Assembly: GCF_023277745.1 (NCBI RefSeq)
Contig: NZ_CP086322.1
Location: 6,324,001 to 6,388,000 of the forward strand
Origin: Streptomyces halobius
GTDB taxonomy: Bacteria; Actinomycetota; Actinomycetes; Streptomycetales; Streptomycetaceae
Direction of reading: 5' to 3'
DNA length: 64,000 bases
The notes below the pieces were generated by a model. That model did not search any database, had not been told where the DNA came from, and saw only the letters and a list, made by a program, of their open reading frames with translations. Made by a program: the position numbers and the translations under genes. Positions 7,024-14,954 of this stretch are shown here, one piece after another; position 1 is the first letter of the stretch; each line of letters opens with the position of its first letter.

Positions 7024-7230
7024 TCAGTCCACCCCCTCACGCCGGCCGCGATGGCCGGGTCGGCGCGCCACCCAGGCTCTGACGGTGTCGGCGAACCAGT
7101 AGGGTTTGCCGCTCTCCACCAGGTCCGGTTCCGGCAGGTGCCCGTGCTTGCGGTACGAGCGCACGGTGTCCGGCTGCACCTGGATATGCGCGGCGATCTC
7201 CTTGTACGACCAGAGCCTCCGGTCGGTCAT
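7024..7230 (-). CDS. Small winged-helix/MerR-like DNA-binding protein
   Basis: 68-residue protein, nearly all helix-turn-helix: LWSYKEIAAHIQVQPDTVRSYRKHGHLPEPD followed by KPYWFADTVRAWVARRPG. This is the layout of AlpA/excisionase-type and MerR N-terminal folds (recognition helix, then a wing with an aromatic). Such proteins in Streptomyces chromosomes are often orphan regulators and need not mark an integrated element; no integrase or attachment site is seen here. The start has an excellent ribosome binding site, AGGAGGTG. Its 3' end runs straight into the 13-bp array. The target is unknown. Confidence 0.8.
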   Translation of the reverse strand: MTDRRLWSYKEIAAHIQVQPDTVRSYRKHGHLPEPDLVESGKPYWFADTVRAWVARRPGHRGRREGVD

Positions 7231-7590
7231 CTCTACGCACCTCCTGAGCGCCGTCCGCAGAGCCGGTCAGGGGAAGCCGGCGGGGGCTGCGTACGGCGTA
7301 ATGATCACCCTGTGCCCGGACAACGACTCTCAGTGACCGGCGAGGAGGGGCTGTTGATCGCTTGTGACGGAAGGCGCGCGCAATGGTGACAGCCGTGACG
7401 ACGGCAGGACGGCTGTGACAGACATGTGGCGAGCCGGTCCTCAGCCGAAGGCCGACCTCCGCGCAGGTGGTGCGGAGGCGAGGAGTGATGCGGCGGGCCG
7501 GGGGATGCGCCGATGCGGTGGTGCAGCGGTGCGGTGGTGCTGTGAGGTGGTGGTGCGCGATCGGTGGTGGTTGCCCGTCGAAGCGGCTCT
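7231..7590. other. Intergenic stretch between the winged-helix gene and the transporter
   Basis: 360 bp lying behind the leftward transporter and in front of the leftward winged-helix gene. Near 7388-7421 ACAGCCGT and ACGGCTGT are inverted copies around GACGACGGCAGG, a possible operator or terminator of the transporter transcript. TTGTCC and CATTAC on the minus strand near 7295-7325 are a weak promoter guess for the winged-helix gene. Around 7490-7570 a GGTGGTG-rich stretch follows. No gene is supported. Confidence 0.4.
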
Positions 7591-9048
7591 TCAGCCGGAC
7601 GCCGCCGTCCGCGCCTTGTCCGCCGTCCGCGCCTTGTCCGCCTTGCGCAGCTCGTCCTCCAGGTCCTCCAGGGCCAGCCCCCTCGTCTCCGGTGCGTAGC
7701 GCTTGCAGAACAGCAGCGACAGCACGCACATGGCCCCGAACAGCCAGAACGTGACGCCGGCGCCGAGCGCGTCCAGCAGCAGCGGGAAGGTCAGCGCCAC
7801 GCCGAAGTTGACCAGCCACATCACGAACACCGCGGCACCCATGGCCAGTCCGCGGACCCTGAGCGGGAACATCTCGGCCAGCAGCAGCCAGACGCCGGTG
7901 TTGAGAGTGGCCTGCATAAAGGCCAGGTAGAGGACCATCAGGCCGAGCACGAGGTAGCTGACGGCCGTGGCGTGCGGCAACTGGAAGGACGCGCCGAGCA
8001 GGGCCAGCGAGACCGTCATCCCGGACAGGCCGGTGAGCAGCATCGGCCGTCGGCCCACCCGGTCGATCAGCGACATCCCGGCCGCCGTGGCGAGAACGGA
8101 GATGACGCCGACGGCGATGGTCGCGGTGATCGCGGCGTTGGTACCCAGACCCGTGGCGGAGAGGATCTTGGGTGCGAAGTAGATGACGGCGTTGACGCCG
8201 GTGATCTGCTGAACGGTCGCCAGACCCATGCCGACCAGCAGCAGTCGGCGTACCCAAGGGGTGCGCAGTTCCCGCCAGGCCCCGCGCCGCGCGTCGGCCT
8301 CCAGGCTGCGGGCGTGCTCGATACGGGCCAGCTCGGCGGCGACGTCCTCGGCGGGAAGGGTCCGACGGAGCACCCGGGCGGCTTCGTCCGGACGTCCCTT
8401 GCTGATGTACCAGCGCGGGGTGTCGGGCAGGAAGAAGAGACCGACGAACAGGGCCACGGCGGGCAGCGCGGCGAGCCCGAGCATCCACCGCCAGGCTTCC
8501 CAGTGGGCCAGGACGGCGTTGATGAGGTACGCCAGCAGCTGGCCACTGACGATCATCAGGGAGTTGAAGGAGACCAGTCGGCCGCGGATGTGGGGTGGTG
8601 CGATCTCCGACAGATACAGCGGGGTGATGACGGAAGCGCTGCCGACGGCCAGGCCGAGGACGAAGCGCGCGACGGCCATGAACGGGACGGTGGGCGCGAG
8701 CGCGACGGCCAGCGCGCCGCCGATGAACACCGCGCCCGCCCACAGCAGGGAGTTGCGCCGCCCCAGCGCGTCGGACATCCGGCCGCCGGCCAGCGAGCCG
8801 AAGGCCGCGCCGATCAGCAGCGCGCTGGTGATGATGCCCTCACCCAGAGAGGTCAGGCCGAAGTGGCTCTCCATGAAGGGGAGGGCGCCGGAGACCACTC
8901 CGGTGTCGTAGCCGAAGAGGGCGCCGCCCAGCGCGGCGATGGCGGCGATGGCGACGATGAAGCGCTTGGCGTGGCGTGCGGAGGGGCGGCGGGCCGGGAT
9001 GTTCTCGGATATGGCGGAGGGCGTCCTCTGGCCGGTCGGGGCGGTCAT
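7591..9048 (-). CDS. iolT: MFS sugar porter, probable myo-inositol permease
   Basis: 485-residue plasma-membrane proton symporter of the sugar porter branch of the MFS, with twelve predicted membrane spans between about residues 28 and 465. Signatures: GRRNSLLWAG after span 2, RFVLGLAVG in span 4, PDTPRWYISKGRPDEA after span 6, the QQITGVNAVIYFAP substrate motif in span 7, DRVGRRPMLLTG between spans 8 and 9, and PETRGLALEDLE at the end. QQITGVNAVIYFAP is the form found in inositol and xylose porters. It begins only 2 bp after the stop of the upstream iolG, so the two are translated together. The tail contains a direct duplication, ADKARTADKART, from a short DNA repeat. Uptake of inositol is inferred from context. 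Confidence 0.88.
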   Translation of the reverse strand: MTAPTGQRTPSAISENIPARRPSARHAKRFIVAIAAIAALGGALFGYDTGVVSGALPFMESHFGLTSLGEGIITSALLIGAAFGSLAGGRMSDALGRRNSLLWAGAVFIGGALAVALAPTVPFMAVARFVLGLAVGSASVITPLYLSEIAPPHIRGRLVSFNSLMIVSGQLLAYLINAVLAHWEAWRWMLGLAALPAVALFVGLFFLPDTPRWYISKGRPDEAARVLRRTLPAEDVAAELARIEHARSLEADARRGAWRELRTPWVRRLLLVGMGLATVQQITGVNAVIYFAPKILSATGLGTNAAITATIAVGVISVLATAAGMSLIDRVGRRPMLLTGLSGMTVSLALLGASFQLPHATAVSYLVLGLMVLYLAFMQATLNTGVWLLLAEMFPLRVRGLAMGAAVFVMWLVNFGVALTFPLLLDALGAGVTFWLFGAMCVLSLLFCKRYAPETRGLALEDLEDELRKADKARTADKARTAASG

Positions 9049-9050
9049 CG

Positions 9051-10109
9051 TCAGCGCTCGTACAGCGCGGGCCGCTCGATCAGGTCGACCGTGACGCGCT
9101 CCCCGGTGGCCTGGGCCCGGACGCCCGCCTCACACACTGCGGCCGCCGCATAGCCGTCCCAGCAGCTCGGGCCCTCGACCTCGCCGCGGCGGGTGGCGTC
9201 CACCCAGCGCTGCACCTGCCGGTCGTACGCCTCCTCAAAGCGCTCGACGAAACCGGGGGTGATCGAGCCGCCCCAGTGGCCGGCCGTATTGACGAACACA
9301 CCGCGGTCGTCGCCGATCCGGGCGGTGCCGCTCTCGCAGACCGCCTCGCAGCTGACCTGGTAGCCGAAGCCGCAGTTGACGAAGAGTTCGGTGTCGACGA
9401 CCTGTCCCGCCGCGGTCTCGAAGAGGATCAGTTGCGGGTCGCTGAGCCCGTCCGGAGCGTTGCCGGTGGGTGCCGGGCGCAGCACGCGGACCGCCGCGAT
9501 CTCCTCGTCCAGCAGCCAGCGGGTCACATCGATCTCATGCACCACAGAGTCGTGGATCATCATCGCGTTGGTGAAGCCGGGGGGTGTGTCGGCGTTGCGG
9601 TGCTTGTTGTGCAGCATCAGCGGGCGGCCGTAGGCACCCTTGTCCAGCAGGGATTTGAGGGTGAGGTAGTCGGCGTCGTAGCGGCGCATGAAGCCGACCT
9701 GGACGCGGCGGTGGCCCAGCTTCTGCTCGGCCTCCAGGACACGGAGCGCGGAGGCCGGATCCGGTGTCAGTGGCTTCTCGCACAGGACGGGGAGGTCACG
9801 GGCGAACGCGTCGAGCAGCGCGGCCTCGTGGGCGGGCCCGGGGGAGGCGATCAGGACGGCGTTCACGCCGGGGTCGTCCATGGCGGCAGTCGGGTCCGTG
9901 TACGGGGTACACCCCTCGATGCCGGCGGCGAGGTGGCCGATCCGGTCCGCGTCGATGTCGACGACCGCCGCGACCCGGGCGCCGCTGATCACGTCGTTGA
10001 TCCGGCGTACGTGGTCGGCACCCATCCGGCCGGTGCCGATGACGGCCACACCGAGTGTCCCGTGCGCGGGCCCGGACCGTCCGTGCGAAGTCATGTCGTC
10101 CGAGGTCAT
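9051..10109 (-). CDS. iolG: Inositol 2-dehydrogenase (Gfo/Idh/MocA family)
   Basis: 352-residue NAD-dependent enzyme that oxidises myo-inositol to 2-keto-myo-inositol (scyllo-inosose), the first catabolic step. [19 protein letters not shown] gives the GxGxxG motif at residues 24-29. [11 protein letters not shown] has the catalytic-loop lysine, and [20 protein letters not shown] provides the D..xxH motif of the family active site. It is expressed with the transporter 2 bp downstream. The start follows GAAGAGGA. Compared with the paralogue at 3144 it is more typical of the main pathway enzyme, being directly between iolE and the permease. Its upstream region carries a 32-bp element found again at 48104. 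Confidence 0.88.
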   Translation of the reverse strand: MTSDDMTSHGRSGPAHGTLGVAVIGTGRMGADHVRRINDVISGARVAAVVDIDADRIGHLAAGIEGCTPYTDPTAAMDDPGVNAVLIASPGPAHEAALLDAFARDLPVLCEKPLTPDPASALRVLEAEQKLGHRRVQVGFMRRYDADYLTLKSLLDKGAYGRPLMLHNKHRNADTPPGFTNAMMIHDSVVHEIDVTRWLLDEEIAAVRVLRPAPTGNAPDGLSDPQLILFETAAGQVVDTELFVNCGFGYQVSCEAVCESGTARIGDDRGVFVNTAGHWGGSITPGFVERFEEAYDRQVQRWVDATRRGEVEGPSCWDGYAAAAVCEAGVRAQATGERVTVDLIERPALYER

Positions 10110-10426
10110 CTAGTCCTCTTCACCCTTCTTTTCCTTCTTACGTGTACTGAGCGTGACGAGTGGCGAACTCCGGGAACGAATTACTCTCCGTAATCGTTGC
10201 CGGAGTACAAGGAGGCGGCGCAGGCACACCGGGGCGTCGCGAGGCACCGGGAAGGGGGCACCGAGAAGACAGGAGGGGGTATCGCGGAGCCGGGGGCGCG
10301 AAGGAAGGGAGTATCGCGAGGCGGGTGCGAGACGCGAGGCGGGTGTGTGGCGTGAGGCGGAGTGTGGCGCGAGGGAGGCGGGCCGCATGACGCGTAGTCA
10401 AGCCGATCCGCGGCGGCTCGGTCGGC
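10110..10426. other. Intergenic region upstream of iolG with a 32-bp repeated element
   Basis: The element spans 10171-10202 and contains ATTACTCTCCGTAAT, an inverted repeat of ATTAC/GTAAT with a 5-bp spacer, followed by CGTTGCCG. A copy with 29 of 32 identical bases is present in the opposite orientation at 48104-48135. The rest (10205-10426) is rich in GGCGGG/GCGAGG phrases and holds no gene I can support. It also forms the 3' side of iolE. A promoter for iolG is expected here, but no good -35/-10 pair was recognised. Confidence 0.5.
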
Positions 10427-11347
10427 TCACGCGCCGCAGGAGCTGAGCAAGCGGCGGGTGCGCTGGGCGATGGGGAAGGGCTGGTCGGGCGGGCAGGGGT
10501 ACATGTCCTGCTCGACGATGGCGAAGAGGTCGACGTTCAGCGCCTGGGCGGCCTCCAGGACGGGCGGCAGCGCGGGCACGCCGAGCGGCGGCTCGCACAT
10601 CACGCCCTGCTTGACGGCGGGCCCGAACGGCGTCCCCTTGGCGACGACCTCGGCGAGGATGTCCGGGTCGACCTGCTTGAGGTGCAGATAGCCGATCCGC
10701 TCGCCGTAGGTGCGGATCAGTTTGACGCTGTCGCCGCCGCAGTAGGCGTAATGGCCGGTGTCCAGGCAGAGGTTGACCAGGCGTGAGTCGGTCGCGTCGA
10801 GGAAGCGCCCGACGTGCTCCTCGGTGTCGATGTGGGTGTCGGCGTGCGGGTGCACGACGATCTCCAGCCCGAACTCGTCCTGCACGGTCTTGCCGAGCCG
10901 TTCCATGCCGGTGGTCAGGTGCTGCCACTGTTCGACGGTCAGCTCGCGCGGCTCGATCTCCTCGGCGGTCTTGTCGTCCCGCCAGAAGGACGGGATCACG
11001 ACGAGGTGCTTGGCGCCCATCGCCTGGGTGAGCGTGGCGACTTCGGAGACGTGCGCCCAGGTTTTGTCCCAGGTGGCGGGGCCGTGATGCATCGAGGTGA
11101 AGATCGTGCCGGCCGAGACCTTCAGTTCCCGGGGGGCGAGCTCGTCGCGGAGCACGGCCGGGTCGGTCGGGAGGTAGCCGTACGGGCCGAGTTCGATCCA
11201 CTCGTAGGCGGCCTCGGCGACCTCGTCGAGGAAGCGCTGCCACGGGACCTGCTGCTCGTCATCGGGAAACCAGACGCCCCAGGAGTCGGGGGCGGAACCG
11301 ACGCGAATGTGGTCCAGAACGGGCGCAACGGCACGGGGTGCGGACAT
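10427..11347 (-). CDS. iolE: Myo-inosose-2 dehydratase
   Basis: 306-residue TIM-barrel enzyme of the sugar-phosphate isomerase/epimerase superfamily. In the inositol pathway it removes water from scyllo-inosose to give the trihydroxycyclohexanedione used by IolD. The family start IRVGSAPDSWGVWFPDD is clear; WIELGPYGYLPTD, EIVVHPHADTHIDTEEHVGRFLDATD and LCLDTGHYAYCGGD carry the metal-binding and acid/base residues (E, H, D, H) of the barrel, and YLHLKQVDP is the next strand. The ATG at 11347 is followed directly by the conserved domain; a longer open frame to 11464 would run through the promoter. It is transcribed leftward from the shared control region 11348-11776. Confidence 0.9.
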   Translation of the reverse strand: MSAPRAVAPVLDHIRVGSAPDSWGVWFPDDEQQVPWQRFLDEVAEAAYEWIELGPYGYLPTDPAVLRDELAPRELKVSAGTIFTSMHHGPATWDKTWAHVSEVATLTQAMGAKHLVVIPSFWRDDKTAEEIEPRELTVEQWQHLTTGMERLGKTVQDEFGLEIVVHPHADTHIDTEEHVGRFLDATDSRLVNLCLDTGHYAYCGGDSVKLIRTYGERIGYLHLKQVDPDILAEVVAKGTPFGPAVKQGVMCEPPLGVPALPPVLEAAQALNVDLFAIVEQDMYPCPPDQPFPIAQRTRRLLSSCGA

Positions 11348-11434
11348 GCTGCGGCTCTCCTCTCGCGGTCGACGGTGACCGGGAAGGCGCGGGGGTCGAG
11401 TTGTGGGGCACAGCCTCTCTGTCACCCCGGGGAG

Positions 11435-11456
11435 TGTCAAGACTTCGTCCTGACAT
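11435..11456 (-). promoter_or_regulatory. iolE promoter with IolR-like box
   Basis: On the minus strand TTGACA (plus 11435-11440) is a consensus -35, preceded directly by ATGTCAGGACGAAGTC. CGTCCTGACA (plus 11446-11455) matches 9 of 10 positions of KGWCHTRACA, the operator I recall for the GntR-type IolR of Corynebacterium glutamicum. 18 of 22 bases are shared with the iolC promoter in the same relation to the -35. No clear -10 hexamer is seen. Confidence 0.6.
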
Positions 11457-11637
11457 AAGGACAAGAGTTTGATGTGGATTGGTGGAGTTTGGTGGGCTTG
11501 GTGGATTTAAAGGCGGATGGGAATGGTGGGGATGTTGGAGGTATTGGGGTTGCTGGGGTAGTGGGGTAGTGGGGTGTGAGAGGGGTTGGATGGGTTTCGG
11601 GTGACCCTTGGGGCTCCTGGTGGTCGCGTACGTCATA

Positions 11638-11682
11638 ATGTAAGGACAAACTGTTGACAGGGTCTGATCCGCCCGGTTAGAC
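11638..11682 (+). promoter_or_regulatory. iolC promoter with IolR-like box
   Basis: TTGACA (11654-11659), a 17-base spacer and TTAGAC (11677-11682) form a good vegetative promoter, giving a leader of about 90 nt. Directly upstream lies ATGTAAGGACAAACTG. Read on the minus strand, 11639-11648 is TGTCCTTACA, 9 of 10 matches to KGWCHTRACA. The box touches the -35, as a repressor site would. Confidence 0.65.
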
Positions 11683-11776
11683 CTGTGCGCAGAGCCGAAC
11701 CCGCCGGATCCGTACCCGCCGAATCGGAACCTGTCGAATCCGAACCTGCCGCGCCGGCCCGACCGAAGGGGCGCAT

Positions 11777-12769
11777 ATGACCGAGCCGTACGACCTCATC
11801 ACGATGGGTCGCATCGGAGTGGACATCTACCCGCTGGACATCGGCGTGCCGCTGGCACGAGTGGAGACATTCGGGAAGTTCCTCGGCGGCTCCGCCACCA
11901 ATGTCGCGGTCGCCGCCGCCCGGCTCGGCCGCCGCTGCGCCGTCATCAGCCGCACCGGGCGCGACCCGTTCGGCGACTACCTTCACCAGGCGCTGCGCGA
12001 CTTCGGCGTGGACGACCGCTGGGTGACCCCGGTGGACGCCTACCCGACGCCGGTCACCTTCTGTGAGATCTTTCCGCCGGACGACTTCCCGCTCTACTTC
12101 TACCGCCGTCCCAAGGCCCCCGATCTGGTCATCCGCCCCGAGGAGCTGGACCAGGACGCCATCCGGGCGGCCCGTATCTTCTGGATCACCGGCACCGGGC
12201 TGTGCGAGGAGCCCAGCCGCAGTGCCACCCTCGCCGCGCTGGAGGCCCGTGCCAAGGCGGGCGTCACCGTCTTCGACCTCGACTGGCGGCCGATGTTCTG
12301 GGGCGGTGAGGGCGGTGCCTCCAAGGACGGCGGCACGTCCGGCGTCGCCGCGATGGCCGCCGCCCGCCCGTACTACGAAGCGGCCCTCCGGCATGCCACC
12401 GTCGCGGTCGGCAACGTCGACGAGGCCGAGGTCGCGACCGGAGTGCGGGACCCCGAGGCGTGCGCCCGGGCGCTGCTGGACATGGGCGTGGAGCTGGCCG
12501 TCATCAAGCAGGGACCCAAGGGGGTGCTCGCCGTCCACCGGGACGGCCGAACCGCCGAGGTCCCGCCCACCCCCGTCGAGGTCGTCAACGGCCTGGGCGC
12601 CGGCGACTCGTTCGGCGGCTCGCTCTGCCACGGCCTGCTCGGCGGCTGGGAACTGGAACCGATGATGCGTTACGCCAACGCCGCCGGAGCCATCGTCGCT
12701 TCCCGGCTCGCCTGTTCCTCCGCGATGCCGACGGCCGCCGAGGTCGACGCGTTCCTCGCGGAGTGGTGA
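11777..12769 (+). CDS. iolC: 5-dehydro-2-deoxygluconokinase
   Basis: 330-residue PfkB/ribokinase-family kinase that phosphorylates 5-dehydro-2-deoxygluconate, late in inositol catabolism, using ATP. The N-terminal signature GGSATNVAVAAARLG (about residues 38-52) and RTGRDPFGDYL bind the substrate. FDLDWRPMFW is typical of IolC rather than of fructokinases. VVNGLGAGDSFGGSLCHGLL contains the anion hole and the catalytic aspartate of GAGDSF. GAAGGGG precedes the ATG. It opens the rightward operon and is followed, after 180 bp rich in GGGGGCC/CTTGTG phrases, by the aldolase-like gene. Confidence 0.93.
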   Translation: MTEPYDLITMGRIGVDIYPLDIGVPLARVETFGKFLGGSATNVAVAAARLGRRCAVISRTGRDPFGDYLHQALRDFGVDDRWVTPVDAYPTPVTFCEIFPPDDFPLYFYRRPKAPDLVIRPEELDQDAIRAARIFWITGTGLCEEPSRSATLAALEARAKAGVTVFDLDWRPMFWGGEGGASKDGGTSGVAAMAAARPYYEAALRHATVAVGNVDEAEVATGVRDPEACARALLDMGVELAVIKQGPKGVLAVHRDGRTAEVPPTPVEVVNGLGAGDSFGGSLCHGLLGGWELEPMMRYANAAGAIVASRLACSSAMPTAAEVDAFLAEW

Positions 12770-12949
12770 TTCCCGTGGATGTGCCTATGGGGGGCCTTGT
12801 GAATGTCCCTGCGGGGGCCTCGTGGGTGGCCCTACGGGCGTGCTCATGGGTGCGCTTATGAGGGCGAGGGCCGCCCTGGCCATGCCCGCATCGTCCGCCG
12901 CAGCTGTCGCGCCCGCCGCATCTGTGGCCTCAAGAAGGTGAGTTACGCC

Positions 12950-13837
12950 TTGACCCCTCGGATCAGTGACCTTGCGACGCTGCGGGCCCGGCACCCCGAA
13001 GCGATCGCGGAGGCCGCCGCCCGCCGCACCCGTCGCCCGCTCATCGGCGACAGCGGCCGGCTGATGATCGTCGCCGCCGACCACCCGGCTCGCGGCGCGC
13101 TCGCCGTCGGCGACCGGCGGCTCGCCATGGCCAACCGCCTCGACCTGCTCGAACGCCTGGTGCTCGCGCTGTCCCGGCCCGGCGTGGACGGCGTCCTCGC
13201 CACCGCCGACATCCTGGAGGACCTGCTGCTCCTCGGCGCCCTCGAAGGCAAGGTCGTCATGGGCTCGATGAACCGGGGCGGCCTCGCGGGCGCCGCCTTC
13301 GAGCTGGACGACCGGTTCACCGGCCATCGCCCCGAGGACCTCGCCCGGCTCCGCTTCGACGCCGGCAAGCTGCTGCTCCGTATCGACTACGACGACCCCG
13401 GTTCGCTGGCCACTCTGGAGGCCACCGCGCGCGCCATCGACGCGATGGCCGAGCGCGAACTTCCCGTCTTCGTCGAACCGTTCCTCTCCCGTCGCGTCAA
13501 CGGCAAGGTCCGCAACGACCTCGGCGCGGAGGCCGTCCTCCGCTCGGTGGCCATCGCCTCCGGCCTCGGCGGCACCTCCGCGTACACCTGGCTGAAGCTG
13601 CCGGTCACCGACGACCCCGACGCGATGGCTCAAGTGTGCGACGCCTCGACACTTCCGACGGTGCTGCTCGGCGGCGACATCGGCACCACCGTCCAGGACC
13701 AGGAAGTCGCCTATGAGAAGTGGCGCAAGGCGCTGCGGCTGCCGACCGTGCAGGGACTGGTCGTCGGCCGCTCCCTGCTCTACCCGGCCGACGGAGACGT
13801 CGCGGCCGCCGTGGACACCGCCGTCGGGCTGCTCTGA
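12950..13837 (+). CDS. Aldolase-like (beta/alpha)8 protein of the inositol operon
   Basis: 295-residue protein related to the DeoC/LacD/FbaB barrel aldolases, of the type often called Cgl0158-family. MIVAADHPARGALAVGD is the start of the barrel, VVMGSMNRGGLAGA follows, LLLRIDYDDPGSLATLEATARAID sits mid-barrel, and LPTVQGLVVGRSLLYP ends it with the phosphate-binding loop. In the pathway the sixth step splits phosphorylated 2-deoxy-5-ketogluconate into dihydroxyacetone phosphate and malonate semialdehyde (IolJ). No other aldolase gene is in the cluster, so this is the natural candidate. I take the TTG at 12950, which has GAAGGTGAG before it; a GTG at 12938 and a much longer open frame have no such support. 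Confidence 0.75.
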   Translation: MTPRISDLATLRARHPEAIAEAAARRTRRPLIGDSGRLMIVAADHPARGALAVGDRRLAMANRLDLLERLVLALSRPGVDGVLATADILEDLLLLGALEGKVVMGSMNRGGLAGAAFELDDRFTGHRPEDLARLRFDAGKLLLRIDYDDPGSLATLEATARAIDAMAERELPVFVEPFLSRRVNGKVRNDLGAEAVLRSVAIASGLGGTSAYTWLKLPVTDDPDAMAQVCDASTLPTVLLGGDIGTTVQDQEVAYEKWRKALRLPTVQGLVVGRSLLYPADGDVAAAVDTAVGLL

Positions 13838-14015
13838 CCGGTCCGGCCCGTGCCGGCCGGTGCCGATCGGAGCCATGGCTGCCACGGCTGCCGTCGGTGC
13901 TGGGCGGGCCGGTCGCACCGGTTCCGATCCGCTTCGGCTCCGCTCAACCGGCCGGATTGCGTTTCAACCGGCCGGATTTCGTTGACTGTCAGTGGCGAGT
14001 AGGAGACTTGCAGTT

Positions 14016-14954
14016 ATGAACGCTGAGACCTCGGAATTCCACATCAAGGCGGGGCGGGCGGTCGACGGACCGTACGCCCTCGACATCGATCCGAAGCGGG
14101 CCGGCTGGGGGTACTCCTCCCTCCGCGTCCTGGAGCTGCCGCCCGGCAGCCATCACTCCCTCGCCACCGGAGACAGCGAATGGATCGTGCTGCCCCTCTC
14201 CGGCGGCTGCACGGTCCTGACCGACAGCGGCGAGACGTTCGAACTGACCGGCCGGGAGAGCGTGTTCAGCGGGGTGACGGACTTCGCGTATGTGCCGCGG
14301 GACGCCCATGTGCAGATCGCCAGCGGGGCGGGCGGACGGTTCGCGCTGACCGGCGCCCGGTGCACCCGGCGGCTCCCGGCCCGCTACGGGCCGGCGTCCG
14401 CCGTCCCCGTGGAACTGCGCGGCACCGGCAACTGCTCCCGTCAGGTCAACAACTTCGCGGCGGCCCCCGCCGGCGGCGGTGCCGGCCAGGGATTCGAGTG
14501 CGACAAGCTCATCGCGGTCGAAGTGCTCACCCCCGGCGGCAACTGGTCCTCCTACCCGCCGCACAAGCACGACGAGTGCCGCCCCGGGGAGGAGGCCGAG
14601 CTCGAAGAGATCTACTACTTCGAGATCGCCGCCGCGGCCGCTCCCAGCGGGCGCGGCAAGCCGGGCCTGGGCTACCAGCGCGTCAGCCCCTCCGGGCACG
14701 GCCGCGGTACGGACGTTCTCGCCGAAGTCCACAGCGGTGACGCGGTGCTGATCCCCGACGGCTGGCACGGCCCGTCCATCGCCGCCCCGGGACACGACAT
14801 GTACTACCTCAACGTCATGGCCGGCCCCGCCGCCACCCGGGAGTGGCTGATCTGCGACCACCCCGACCACGGCTGGATCCGCGCCACCTGGCCCGATCAG
14901 CCCGTCGACCCCCGACTCCCGCTCTACGACGCTCCCGCAGGAGACCCTCGATGA
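14016..14954 (+). CDS. iolB: 5-deoxy-glucuronate isomerase
   Basis: 312-residue bicupin isomerase that turns 5-deoxy-glucuronate into 2-deoxy-5-keto-gluconate, the substrate of IolC. The first cupin spans about residues 15-130. The second has SSYPPHKHDECRPGEEAELEEIYYFE, with the metal-binding H.H and E residues, and a later GWHGPSIAAPGHDMYYLNVMAGP with the last histidine. WLICDHPDHGWIRATWP is the usual end. The ATG at 14016 has AGGAGA ten bases before it; an in-frame earlier ATG lacks this. Its stop overlaps the ATG of iolD (ATGA), which couples their translation. Confidence 0.94.
   Translation: MNAETSEFHIKAGRAVDGPYALDIDPKRAGWGYSSLRVLELPPGSHHSLATGDSEWIVLPLSGGCTVLTDSGETFELTGRESVFSGVTDFAYVPRDAHVQIASGAGGRFALTGARCTRRLPARYGPASAVPVELRGTGNCSRQVNNFAAAPAGGGAGQGFECDKLIAVEVLTPGGNWSSYPPHKHDECRPGEEAELEEIYYFEIAAAAAPSGRGKPGLGYQRVSPSGHGRGTDVLAEVHSGDAVLIPDGWHGPSIAAPGHDMYYLNVMAGPAATREWLICDHPDHGWIRATWPDQPVDPRLPLYDAPAGDPR

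Larger units (their letters stand above)
11348..11776. other. Divergent iolE-iolC control region
   Basis: 429 bp. Each end carries one promoter with an identical layout (annotated separately). Between them, about 11466-11612, the plus strand is almost free of C: a run of GGTGG, TTGGGG and GTGGGG phrases about 145 bases long, with several G-tracts. No open frame with a ribosome binding site is present. The block may separate the two promoters or be structured DNA. Confidence 0.65.

Noticed and set aside
7024..7230. Excisionase of a mobile element
   Set aside because: The fold allows it, but no integrase, replication gene or attachment site is nearby; an orphan regulator is more likely.
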